Shown here: in pieces, positions 53,736 through 64,000 of the stretch
Layout of the letters: every line of letters begins with the position of its first letter
How positions within the stretch are numbered: position 1 is the stretch's first letter
Source: JBBRHQ01 sp963840235
GTDB taxonomy: Bacteria; Actinomycetota; Thermoleophilia; Solirubrobacterales; 70-9
DNA: 64,000 nt
Reading direction: 5' to 3'
Assembly: GCA_963840235.1 (NCBI GenBank)
Contig: CAWIYC010000007.1
Coordinates: forward strand, 14,620 to 78,619
Made by a program: the position numbers and the translations under genes
Notes under the pieces: model-generated
The model's database searches: none
What the model saw: only the letters and a program-made list of their open reading frames with translations
Told to the model about the DNA's origin: nothing

Positions 53736-54213
53736 GCTTCTCCCTTCGTTTGTTGGTCGCGTGGCGACCCTATCCGAAAGACCACCACCCGGCGGCGGGG
53801 CGCTTCTCCGTCGGAAGATGCTCACGCGACGCGCTGCAATGTCGCTGCTGCCGATTCGCCCCCAGCTACCACCCCGCTTGCTACCGACCTGGTACCGATT
53901 GTCCACGGGCCGGGCTTTCTCAGGAGTGAGCTGCCGTGATGCGGATCCGCGCCAGAGGCGGCGTTTTCCCCGGCGTGTCGCTGTTTGTCGCACTCTGACG
54001 GGGAGACTGAATGAGTCGGGGCGGCTGGTTCTTAACCGGCGACCGCCTCTTCCCAAGTCCTCGAAAGATCCAGCCGAGGCTTTTCCATGGCCTACCGCAG
54101 TGCCTGCCCACGGGAGAGATTGGAGGAGATTGGAATCAGATTGGAACCAAGGTCTCGGCAGCCTGGGCTCGGCTCCCCTTTGAGATCGGCTCCGCAGAGC
54201 CATTTCTTCTGAA
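53736..54213. other. Non-coding flank of tRNA-His
   Basis: No supported gene. The sequence just past the tRNA 3' end (54116-54150) contains short direct repeats GGAGATTGGA and GGAATCAGATTGGAACCAA, the sort of repeats seen next to integrase targets. No integrase frame is detectable; the frames here lack conserved integrase residues. Confidence 0.4.
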
Positions 54214-54287
54214 GGTGAGCGACGGGACTCGAACCCGCGACCGCCTGGACCACAACCAGGAGCTCTACCAGCTGAGCTACGCCCACC
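54214..54287 (-). tRNA. tRNA-His (anticodon GTG)
   Basis: A cloverleaf is visible on the minus strand: acceptor GTGGGCG pairing with CGCTCAC, D arm TAGCTCAGCTGGTAGAGC, anticodon loop TTGTGGT with anticodon GTG between CCTGG and CCAGG, and T arm CGGGTTCGAGTCCCG. The extra G at -1 (54287) and C73 fit histidine tRNA. CCA is not encoded. Partial copies of its 3' half occur at 48139 and 43916, making it the likely attachment site of former elements. Confidence 0.96.
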
Positions 54288-54435
54288 GCGCCGGGTCAAA
54301 TGTAGCGGTCGTGGGCGGGGGTCCGCAGAGGTTGCCGCGGCAATCGAGTGTCGGCTGAAGGGTTAGGGCTCCCATCGGTGCGGCGATCCTTCCGCGACCG
54401 GGTGGGAGCGGGTGTTGCGGCTCGCATCGGTGCGT

Positions 54436-55308
54436 TCAGGGCTCAATCGGCGGCGGCCCGGTGCTCGTGCGCAAGGCCCCGGCGCTGGCGGCGACGACGA
54501 GGCCGATCGAAACGATCTCGCGCGGCGCCAGATCCTGGCCGAGGGCGATGACGCCGATCAGCGCGGCCACCGCGGGCTCGAGGCTCATCAGGACGCCGAA
54601 GACGCCGGCCGGGAGGCGGCGCAGGGCCTCGAACTCGAACGAGTAAGGGATCACCGAGCTGAGGATTGCGACCGCGGCCCCGAGCGCGAGCAGGCGGGGG
54701 TCGAGGAGGTCTGCCCCTCCGTCGACGATGCCGGGGGCAGCGACGAGAAGCGCCGAGATCGCCATTGCCAGGGCCAGGCCGGTGCCGCCCTCGAAGATCC
54801 TTCCCAGGGCGCCACCGATAAGGATGTAGGCGCCCCAGAAGCACCCGGCAACGAGCGCCAGGGCGGCCCCGAGGCCGTCGATTCCGGGACCGCTGATGCC
54901 GCCGGAGAGGAGCACGATGCCGGCCGCCGCGAGGACGGCCCAGAGGACGTCGATCGCCCTGCGGGTGCTGATGACGGCGACGCCGAGAGGGCCGACGAAC
55001 TCGAGGGTCACGGCGATCCCCAGCGGCAGCCGATCCAGAGCCTCGTAGAAGCAGAGGTTCATTCCCGCCAGGGAGATCCCGAAGAGGGCGGTGGCTCGCA
55101 ACGCCTCGTGCGAGTGACCCCGCAGCGAGGGCCGCCAGATCGCCACCAAAACCACGGCGGCGAAGAGCGAGCGCAGGAGCACGGCCCCGGCCGGCCCCAG
55201 CTGATCGAACAGGGTCGTCGCCAGCGCCGCGCCGCACTGCACGGTGACGATCGCGCCGATCACCAGCACGACCGGGTATGCCGCACCTCTCTGCGAGCCA
55301 GCCTTCAT
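54436..55308 (-). CDS. EamA/DMT-family transporter
   Basis: A 290-residue drug/metabolite transporter with ten hydrophobic helices in two repeated five-helix halves. Segments include QLGPAGAVLLRSLFAAVVLV, NLCFYEALDRLPLGIAVTLEF and the second-half AILSSVIPYSFEFEALRRLPAGVFGVLMSLEP (EamA signature, RhtA-like). Members export amino acids, nucleosides or other metabolites. ATG 55308 is close to the divergent thioesterase gene (27 bases). Substrate unknown; homoserine/threonine-type exporters are the closest in feel. Confidence 0.9.
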   Translation of the reverse strand: MKAGSQRGAAYPVVLVIGAIVTVQCGAALATTLFDQLGPAGAVLLRSLFAAVVLVAIWRPSLRGHSHEALRATALFGISLAGMNLCFYEALDRLPLGIAVTLEFVGPLGVAVISTRRAIDVLWAVLAAAGIVLLSGGISGPGIDGLGAALALVAGCFWGAYILIGGALGRIFEGGTGLALAMAISALLVAAPGIVDGGADLLDPRLLALGAAVAILSSVIPYSFEFEALRRLPAGVFGVLMSLEPAVAALIGVIALGQDLAPREIVSIGLVVAASAGALRTSTGPPPIEP

Positions 55309-55335
55309 CGGCCAGTGAATCTAGACTCGCCGCCC

Positions 55336-55764
55336 GTGCCGAAGAAGTTCAGCCACCGGATCCGGGTCCGCTTCTCCGACTGCGACCCGCAGAACGTCCT
55401 CTTCTACGCAAACCACCTCGAGTACTTCGACGTCGCCATCACCGAGCTATGGCGTGAGGCCACGGAGTCCTACGACGAGATGACCGAGGGTGGCGTCGAC
55501 GTCGTCGTCGCCGAGGCCGCGATCCGCTACCTCTCGCCCGTCCGCTTCGATTCCGAGGTGGACGTCACGGTCGAGGTGACGAGGCTCGGCACCACCGGGA
55601 TGTCCTCGCATCTGACCATCAGCGAGGAGGGCGACCTACGCAGCGAGGGCGAGCTGCGACACGTCTTCATCGGGACCGACTCGGGCGAGAAGGTCGCGAT
55701 CCCAGACGCGATCCGCGCCGGCCTCGAGCCATACCTGGCAGCAGAGGCCGGCGCCGGCCCTTAG
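55336..55764 (+). CDS. Acyl-CoA thioesterase, 4HBT (hot-dog) family
   Basis: A 142-residue single hot-dog protein (start GTG 55336). The family start RIRVRFSDCDPQNVLFYANHLEYFD carries the catalytic-type aspartate at FSDCDPQ, as in YbgC/FadM-like thioesterases, followed by AAIRYLSPVRFDSEVDVTVEV. It hydrolyses acyl-CoA thioesters; chain length preference is unknown. The stop overlaps the convergent carotenoid oxygenase stop by four bases. Confidence 0.88.
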   Translation: MPKKFSHRIRVRFSDCDPQNVLFYANHLEYFDVAITELWREATESYDEMTEGGVDVVVAEAAIRYLSPVRFDSEVDVTVEVTRLGTTGMSSHLTISEEGDLRSEGELRHVFIGTDSGEKVAIPDAIRAGLEPYLAAEAGAGP

Positions 55765-57194
55765 AAGAAGTCGCCGTGGAAGCCGAAGGGGATCATCTGC
55801 GGCGCCTCCGCCCGCGCGATCTCCTCGAAGCTTGCGGCGTCGAGGATCAGCAGGAACGAGGCCTCACGGCGCGAGTCGAGGACGACCGAGAGGACGACGC
55901 CGGCATCCTCGCCCCCTCGTTCAGGGCGGGGGATGAACACCGGCTCCCCCGGGTAGCAGTCCTCCTGCGACCAGGTCAATGCCTCGCCGCGGTGGGTATC
56001 GGCCTTGACAAGTTGGTCGAGCCACTGGCTGCGATCAGAGCGCTCCCCGACGCCCCAGGCGTAGCGGTAGGGCCTGCCGTTGACGCGGCCGTAGTGGGTC
56101 CGCGGCAGGTCTATGCTGGGCTCGATCAGACGCTCGCCGCTGACGTCGCCGCCGTCCAGCGGCACCCGGTAGCGCCGGTACTCGCCCATCGCCGCCACCG
56201 GGTCGGGGCCGCGCAGGTGCTCGACCTCCAGCAACCCGATCAACGACGGGTCGTCAAAGCCGGAGAGGTCAACGACGATCTCATCGCCCTCCTCGAAGGC
56301 GTTGATGTGGTGGAAGGAGAAGAACGGCTCGCCCTCGTAGATGCCGCGGAGATTGCCATTGGCGCGGTCGAAGACGATGAAGCGCGTGCCGCGCTCCGGC
56401 TTCCAGCGGAAGTGATCGATGAAGCCACCCCCATCGAGGATGAAGCTCTTCGGGTCGGCGAGGAAGGGGTACTCGGTGAGGACGATGTGACGCTCGGTCA
56501 GGCTGAAGCTGTGCATGTAGCCGGGTTCCTTCACCGGCAGTGAGGCGATCCGGCGGCGGGACCTCGAACCCGGCAGCGCCGAGTAGACCCGGTAGGAGGT
56601 GCGCGCACCCATCCTGGTCACGTAGTTGATCAGCCCGTCGGTGGGGGGATCGTGGTGGGGGTGGGCGGTGCTGACCGGCCCGCCGAGGTGGTCCTTCCAG
56701 CGCAGCAGACCGTTGGTCTCCAGGGTCCGCGGATCGAACTCGACCGGCAGCGGCAGTTCGGTCATCGCCAGGTAGCGGTGGCCCAGCCTCACCAGGTTGA
56801 CGTTGGTGTTGTCGTTCAGCGTCGGCGAGAACATCGCGGTCACCCGCTTGAACAGCGAGCGACAGGGATCCTGGGCGAAGCCGGCGGCGTTGAACTCGCC
56901 CGCCCGCGCGTCGCGGTAGGCATCGGTCTCCAGGAAGCGGCTGCCGTAGCCGACCTGGCCGTCGGAGAAGGTGAAGGCGTTCAGCATCGCGATCCCGTCG
57001 AACCAGTGGCGAAGGGGCTCACCGCCGACGTCTAGCATCGCCGGGGTGACGCGAACGAGGGTCCCGGCGAGCCAATCGGGAACCTGGCCCTGCAGCGGCA
57101 GGCTATCGGCGCGGGTCTCCTCGTCGAGGCTGCGGAAGCCCGCCTGGCGACCCGCTGTACGGGCGGCGGTTGTCTCTCCCGGCACGGCCGTCAT
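55761..57194 (-). CDS. Carotenoid oxygenase (RPE65/CCD family)
   Basis: Non-heme iron dioxygenase that cleaves a carotenoid or stilbene double bond. The four iron histidines are in HPHHDPP (near 164), MHSFSLTERHIVLTEYP (near 215), FFSFHHINAFE (near 290) and the C-terminal FGFHGDFF. The body has a seven-bladed propeller fold (477 residues from ATG 57194; an upstream in-frame ATG at 57224 is possible). The substrate is not predictable; bacterial members make apocarotenoids. No carotenoid-biosynthesis genes are nearby. Confidence 0.92.
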   Translation of the reverse strand: MTAVPGETTAARTAGRQAGFRSLDEETRADSLPLQGQVPDWLAGTLVRVTPAMLDVGGEPLRHWFDGIAMLNAFTFSDGQVGYGSRFLETDAYRDARAGEFNAAGFAQDPCRSLFKRVTAMFSPTLNDNTNVNLVRLGHRYLAMTELPLPVEFDPRTLETNGLLRWKDHLGGPVSTAHPHHDPPTDGLINYVTRMGARTSYRVYSALPGSRSRRRIASLPVKEPGYMHSFSLTERHIVLTEYPFLADPKSFILDGGGFIDHFRWKPERGTRFIVFDRANGNLRGIYEGEPFFSFHHINAFEEGDEIVVDLSGFDDPSLIGLLEVEHLRGPDPVAAMGEYRRYRVPLDGGDVSGERLIEPSIDLPRTHYGRVNGRPYRYAWGVGERSDRSQWLDQLVKADTHRGEALTWSQEDCYPGEPVFIPRPERGGEDAGVVLSVVLDSRREASFLLILDAASFEEIARAEAPQMIPFGFHGDFF

Positions 57195-57295
57195 CCTATG
57201 CCGACTCGTGTGCGGGCGCGGCACCTGCCGCGATCTCCCGGCGTTGCTGTTGGTAGGTTTGCTCCAGCAAAGGGGAGCAAAGGGAGGAGCACGTC

Positions 57296-57667
57296 ATGAA
57301 GTCGATGTTGGCTGTCCTGGTGGCGTCGGCGGCTGTCCTGGGCCTGCTCGCGCTGCCGGCTAGCGCGAAGCCGATCACGTCGTCGCTGACGATCAGCTTT
57401 GACGCCGACGACCACGCGATCAGCGGCAAGCTGGGATCGCCGAAGCCGAAATGCCGGGGAAACCGCCGGGTGACGATCAAGCGGCAGATCATCGGCATCC
57501 CGGGGTTCCACGACTGGGACAGCGACAAGACCAACTCCAATGGGCGCTATGAGACCGCCCTCTATGTCGACCTCGGCTATCGCTTCAAGGCGGTCGTGAA
57601 ACCGGTCAAGCGACAGGGCAACACCTGTAAGGGAGCGACTTCGAAGACAATCGAGAGCCTGCCTTGA
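57296..57667 (+). CDS. Small secreted protein of unknown function
   Basis: A 123-residue protein with signal peptide (residues 1-23, LPASA then K cleavage). The mature part is basic with three cysteines positioned to pair (KCRGN, NTCKG) and strands TSSLTISFDADDHAISGKLG and ETALYVDLGYRFKAVVKPV, suggesting a small beta-sandwich, like cell-surface or adhesin domains. GGGAGGAGC lies seven bases before the ATG. I recognise no family. The next intact gene is the convergent lon. Confidence 0.65.
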   Translation: MKSMLAVLVASAAVLGLLALPASAKPITSSLTISFDADDHAISGKLGSPKPKCRGNRRVTIKRQIIGIPGFHDWDSDKTNSNGRYETALYVDLGYRFKAVVKPVKRQGNTCKGATSKTIESLP

Positions 57668-57754
57668 GGGGGCCGCGGCGCTGACGCTCCGCTCCCGGTG
57701 GAGCCGCCGGCGCCCGCGCCCGCGGCATCAAGGTCCCGCTGATGGTATGGGGCC

Positions 57755-57912
57755 CGACCAAAACGGCGAGGGAGGTCTCGATCTCGAGCTCGATGTTGTT
57801 TCGAAGCGCGTTGGAGACCGGGCAGGTGCTCTCGGCGGGAGGGCCGCCTCGGCGAAGGACTCCTCGGTCGCTCCCCCGGCGCGACCGCTCGCCGTCAGCT
57901 TCGAGCTGACGG
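57755..57912 (-). pseudogene. OsmC/Ohr-family remnant
   Basis: A decayed C-terminal part of an OsmC-type peroxidase. On the minus strand, LTASGRAGGATEESFAEAA is followed, after a frame change near 57840, by ESTCPVSNALRNNIELEIETSL, which matches the second catalytic cysteine motif CPVSxAL of the family. The N-terminal half and first cysteine are missing, cut where lon begins. It follows the lon gene on the same strand. The remains are too short to be functional. Confidence 0.7.
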
Positions 57913-57946
57913 AATCGCCATTTCGGCTCCTTTGTCCCAGGCCGGC

Positions 57947-60256
<2,310 letters not shown>

Positions 60257-60443
60257 CGTGGGATCGTGAGATCACTATAGCGAATAATAATGGTATTGAC
60301 CCATTGTTTGTCTGCCCACGAATATCGGGATAACCTCTCTTGACCGTGAACCCCGCAACCTCCGTTCGCGCCAAGGCTCGCAGTCATCTCGGCGGCGTCC
60401 GCCGCCGGCGGCAGTGCGCTGACTGATCATTCGCCTGGCGCGG
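60257..60443. promoter_or_regulatory. AT-rich divergent control region of lon and marR
   Basis: The lowest-GC stretch in the neighbourhood (about 60271-60300, AATAATAATGGTATTGACC). TTGACC (60296-60301) followed at 17 bases by CGAATA could drive the marR gene; on the opposite strand TATAGT near 60275 could be a lon -10. No heat-shock HAIR or CIRCE-like palindrome is obvious. Confidence 0.4.
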
Positions 60444-60839
60444 ATGACGGGCTACCGCATGGGCCGGGCGCTGGCCGAGCTGGAGATGCGCACGCACGAG
60501 TTCGGAGTCCTCGACCACCTCGACCGCGCCGGCCCGATCTCCCAGCAGGAGCTGGGGGCGGCGCTGCGGATCGACCCCAGCAACCTCGTCGGGCTTCTCG
60601 ACGCTCTTGAGCAGGATGGCCTCGTCGTCCGCGCCCGCGACGCCGCCGACCGCCGGCGCCACCTGGTCGGCCTCACCGACGCCGGCCACGGGCGGCTGGA
60701 GAGCGCCAAGCGGGCCACCGCCGAGGCCGAGGCCGACCTCCTCTCCCCGCTGAGCGCGGCCGAGCGCAAGCGCTTCCTCGGCGTGCTGGAGCGCCTCACC
60801 AGCCACGCCTGCTCCGGCCCGCGCGGCCGCCGCTGCTGA
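60444..60839 (+). CDS. MarR-family transcriptional regulator
   Basis: A 131-residue winged-helix regulator. The DNA-binding part reads LDHLDRAGPISQQELGAALRIDPSNLVGLLDALEQDGLVVRARDAADRRRHLVGLTDAG, the MarR wing with DRR. The normal first helix is short: the sequence before ATG 60444 (LIIRLAR in frame) could belong to it but reaches a stop within seven codons, so a non-ATG start or truncation is possible. It is divergent from lon and a candidate regulator of it (inference). No ligand can be named. Confidence 0.85.
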   Translation: MTGYRMGRALAELEMRTHEFGVLDHLDRAGPISQQELGAALRIDPSNLVGLLDALEQDGLVVRARDAADRRRHLVGLTDAGHGRLESAKRATAEAEADLLSPLSAAERKRFLGVLERLTSHACSGPRGRRC

Positions 60840-60914
60840 GTCCTGAGTCCGTCGCCTTCAACCGCTGAACTAGACCTGAGCGCACCCCGGCCTGGGAGCC
60901 GGAAACACCTGCTA

Positions 60915-62320
60915 GGGAACCGCCACCCCCCAATCCGGAAAGGTGTCCTGAGCTGAGTTGTTGGTGAGGCGAGCGGGTGAGGAGCCGTCGGCGTTGGTCG
61001 TGTAGATCTCGTCGTTGCCGTCGCGGGTCGAGGCAAAGGCGATCTTCTGCCCGTCTCGGGGAGAAGGCCGGCCAGGTCGTCGGCAGCCTGCATTGTTGGT
61101 CAGCCTCGTCGGCGCGGAGCCGTCGGCGTTGATCGTGTAGATCTCGAGGTTGCCGTCGCGGGTCGAGGCGAAGGCGATCTTCTGCTCGTTCGGGGAGAAG
61201 GTGGCGAGGAGGTCGTATGCGGCGTTGTTCGTCAGCCTCGTCTGGGCGGAGCCGTCGGCGTTCATCGAGTAGATCTCGAAGTTGACTGCCGCCGTCGCGA
61301 AGACTGGTGAAGACGATCTTCTGGGAGTCGGGCGAGAAGGACGGCCAACCGTCGAAGGCGCCGTTAGTCGTCAGCCTCGGCCTGGGAGGAGCCGTCGGCG
61401 TTCATGGCGTAGATCTCAGAATTGCCGTCGCGGGTCGAGTTGAAGGCGATCTTCTGCCCGTTCGGGGAGAAGCCGGGGAGGCGTCGTCTCGGCCGGGTTC
61501 GTCGTCAGCCTGGTCACGCCGCTGCCGTCGGCTGTTCATCACATAGATCTCGTCGTTGCCGTCGCGCCTGGAGGTGAAGGCGATCTTTCCGGCGTCCGGC
61601 GAGAAGGCCGGGTCGTAATCCGGAGGCGGCGTTGTTCGTCAGCCTCGTCTGGGCGGAGCCGTCGGCGTTCATCGAGTAGATCTCGTCGTTGCCGTCGCGA
61701 TGGCTGGAGGGGACGATCTTGCCGTTCTGGACGGACTGCTCGGTGTAGTCTGAGCGACGCAGAGCAGGGCGAGGTATTGCCAGCCGCGTCCGTCTCGCTG
61801 GGCACGGAAGGCGGTGCGTCGTGGTGTGTCGGCGACCGAAACCATGATTCCGGGGCTCCGGCCGGAGCTCGGCTGCGGTGCCAGTTGCAACGGGACCGCC
61901 CGGAGCAATCGGCGGTGGTGTAGATGGCCGAATCGTCGAGCCGGCCTCAGCACTGCCCTGGAGCTTGGGGTTGTTCTCGTTCGCCGAGGGCGAGGCGGGG
62001 GATGTGCCGGTCAGGTTACGGTGCGCTGGGGGCCTGGGTGTCGACGCTGAAGCTGCCCGTGTCGGGACTGGGATCGGTGATTGCTGGCGGGGTCGCGTCG
62101 GCCCGAGACGCGGAAGGTGTAGGGGCCCTCGAGAGCGGGCCCGAGGGGGTGTGGGTGCCACCGGGGCCCGAGCCGGGGCCGAAGTTCGGGCTGCCGGTAT
62201 CGATGCGAGCACGTCGAACGGGAGCCGGCCGTCAGAGGAGCGGAAGCTGCCAAAGGTGGGAGTCGCGTCGTTGGTCGCTGCCGGAGGGACCGGAGTCGAT
62301 CGTGGTCTCGGGGGGGGGTT
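60915..62320 (-). repeat. Tandem duplication unit B (Ig + PD40 module)
   Basis: About 1.4 kb nearly identical to 62331-63707 apart from scattered one- to few-base differences and indels. It is the 3' copy and ends with the gene's stop codon. Confidence 0.85.
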
Positions 62321-62330
62321 GAGCCTCGAT

Positions 62331-63707
62331 GACCGCCACCCCCCAGTCCGGATAGGTGTCCTGAGGCTGAGTTGTTGGTGAGGCGAGCGGGTGAGGAGCC
62401 GTCGGCGTTGATCGTGTAGATCTCGTCGTTGCCGTCGCGGGTCGAGGCAAAGGCGATCTTCTGTCCGTCGGGGGAGAAGGCCGGCCAGGCGTCGGCGGCT
62501 GCGTTGTTGGTCAGCCTCGTCGGCGCGGAGCCGTCGGCGTTGATCGTGTAGATCTCGAGGTTGCCGTCGCGGGTCGAGGCGAAGGCGATCTTCTGCCCGT
62601 TCGGGGAGAAGGTGGCGAGGAGGTCGTATGCGGGGTTGTTCGTCAGCCGCGTCTGGGCGGAGCCGTCGGCGTTCATCGAGTAGATCTCGAAGTTGAGCCG
62701 CCGTCGCGAAGACTGGTGAAGACGATCTTCTGGGAGTCGGGCGAGAAGGACGGCCAACCGTCGAAGGCGCGCGTTAGTCGTCAGCCTGGCCTGGGAGGAG
62801 CCGTCGGCGTTCATCGGCGTAGATCTCGGAATTGCCGTCGCGGGTCGAGGTGAAGGCGATCTTCTGCCCGTTCGGGGAGAAGATCGGGGAAGGTCGTAGG
62901 CGGCGGTTGGTCGTCAGCCTGGTCTGGGCGCTGCCGTCGGCGTTCATCGACGTAGATCTCGTCGTTGCCGTCGCGCCTGGAGGTGAAGGCGATCTTCTCC
63001 GGCGTCGGGCGAGAAGGCCGGGTCGTAATCCGAGGCGGCGTTGTTCGTCAGCCTCGTCTGGGCGGAGCCGTCGGCGTTCATCGAGTAGATCTCGTCGTTG
63101 CCGTCGCGATAGCTGGAGAAGACGATCTTGCCGTTCTGGACGGACTGCTCGGTGTAGCTGAGCTGCGCAGAGCAGGGCGAGGTGTTGCCAGCCGCATCCG
63201 TCGCGCTGGCACGGAAGGCGGTGCTCGTGTTGTCGGCGACCGAAACCGTGATTCCGGGGCCGGCCAGCTCGGCTGCGGTGCCAGTTGCAACGGGACCGCC
63301 CGAACAATCGGCGGTGGTGTAGATTCGAATCGTCGAGCCGGCCTCAGCACTGCCCTGGAGCTTGGGGTTGTTCTCGTTCGCGGGCGAGGCGGGGGATGTG
63401 CCGGTCAGGTTCGGTGCGCTGGGGGCCTGGGTGTCGACGCTGAAGCTGCCCGTGTCGGGGCTGGGATCGGTGTTGCTGGCGGGGTCCGTCGCCCGGACGC
63501 GGAAGGTGTGGGGGCCCTCGGAGAGCGGGCCCGAGGGGGTGTGGGTGCCACCGGGGCCCGAGCAGGGGCCGAAGTTCGGGCTGCCGGTATCGATCGAGCA
63601 CTCGAACGAGGAGCCGGCCTCAGAGGAGTGGAAGGCAAAGGTGGGAGTCGCGTCGTTGGTCGCTCCGGAGGGACCGGAGTCGATCGTCGTCTCGGGGGGG
63701 GTTGAGT
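62331..63707 (-). repeat. Tandem duplication unit A (Ig + PD40 module)
   Basis: The 5' copy of the same 1.4 kb module, adjoining unit B directly. The near-identity extends over both the Ig and the propeller parts, so the duplication is recent. The two copies have different indels at several places, for example around 62695-62700 versus 61287-61292. Confidence 0.85.
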
Positions 63708-64000
63708 CCTCGGTGTAGTTGACTGAATTGGAGCAGTCCGAGGTGTCGTTGTCGACGTTCTTCGCCCGCGCGCTGAGCGCCGTTGTCGTGTCGGCGGGAA
63801 GCGCGACCGTGATCCCGGATCCGGTGAATTGCGCGACAGAGCCAGTCGATGCGGGAGAACCGGAGCAGCTCGCGTTGGTGTAGATCTCGATCTGCGTCGG
63901 ATTCCCTGCCCCAACCGAGCCCTTCACCTTGGGGTTGTTCTCGGCGGCAGGGCTCGCGGGATCGGTGGAGCTGATCGTCGGCGCGTCGACGAGGTCGGCC

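Larger units (their letters stand above)
60912..64000 (-). pseudogene. Frameshifted Ig-like / PD40 beta-propeller surface protein, runs off right edge
   Basis: A large gene read from the right edge to a stop at about 60912. The N-terminal part (63.9-63.1 kb) is Ig-like: PPETTIDSGPSGATNDATPTF, GPHTFRVRATDPASNTDPSP, NPKLQGSAEAGSTIRIYT. It is followed by PD40/TolB-like propeller repeats (DGNDEIYSMNADGSAQTRLT), then a second Ig block and a second set of propeller repeats ending LTNNSAQDTFPDWGVAVP. At least six indels break the frame. Likely a secreted protein in the intact form. Many indels in similar repeats suggest sequencing error, so true pseudogene status is unsure. Confidence 0.7.

Noticed and set aside
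53736..54213. Integrase remnant beside tRNA-His
   Set aside because: Frames here are arginine/serine-rich with no tyrosine- or serine-recombinase residues; only short direct repeats support an integration history.

Overview
The window is GC-rich bacterial DNA with short intergenic gaps. An rne/rng-rplU-rpmA-obgE block continues directly from an mreBCD-mrdA-rodA cell-shape cluster, and there are many SnoaL/NTF2-like paralogs beginning MSQENVE. Together these suggest an actinobacterium, most likely class Thermoleophilia (Solirubrobacterales or a relative). The assignment rests on gene content and protein flavour only; no search was possible.

Layout. 0-9.1 kb (minus strand): elongasome genes mreB-mreC-mreD-mrdA-rodA, then RNase G/E, L21, L27 and the start of Obg (cut by the left edge). 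9.4-18.6 kb: housekeeping genes (TudS-like desulfidase, maf, ndk, a zinc-ribbon membrane protein, folC, valS, a degenerate EAL protein, and clpX with a CTG start). 18.7-30 kb: secreted beta-helix protein, GNAT, hydrolase, M23 peptidase, clpP, a lone molybdopterin oxidoreductase, trigger factor, a membrane-fused spermidine-synthase-like protein, CtaG and CorA. 30-41 kb: ferritin-like protein, GH15, VOC protein, an uncharacterised secreted protein, epoxide-hydrolase-like protein, a LonB/YcbZ-type protease, a site-2 protease with a CBS region, and a GMC oxidoreductase.

41-54.3 kb is accessory in character. It holds a dimethylformamidase-like secreted protein, a glycosidase, an ECF sigma factor, an SDR, two methyltransferases and a cluster of SnoaL-like paralogs: intact, fused, frameshifted and remnant copies. 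Two direct-repeat copies of the 3' half of tRNA-His (43.9 and 48.1 kb) lie in line with the intact tRNA-His gene at 54.2 kb. This fits tRNA-targeted integration scars, although no integrase is left. Three SnoaL genes share their upstream sequence and appear to have leaderless promoters (GATACT nine bases before ATG).

54.4-60.8 kb returns to conserved genes: EamA transporter, thioesterase, carotenoid oxygenase, an OsmC remnant, lon and a MarR regulator. 60.9-64 kb is one secreted Ig/PD40 beta-propeller gene running off the right edge. It contains a nearly identical tandem duplication of about 1.4 kb and many small indels that break the frame, so sequencing or assembly error is a serious possibility there.

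Proteolysis and protein quality control (clpX, clpP, tig, lon, the Lon-like protease, the site-2 protease) are well represented but dispersed. No CRISPR array, transposase, integrase, rRNA or toxin-antitoxin pair was found.
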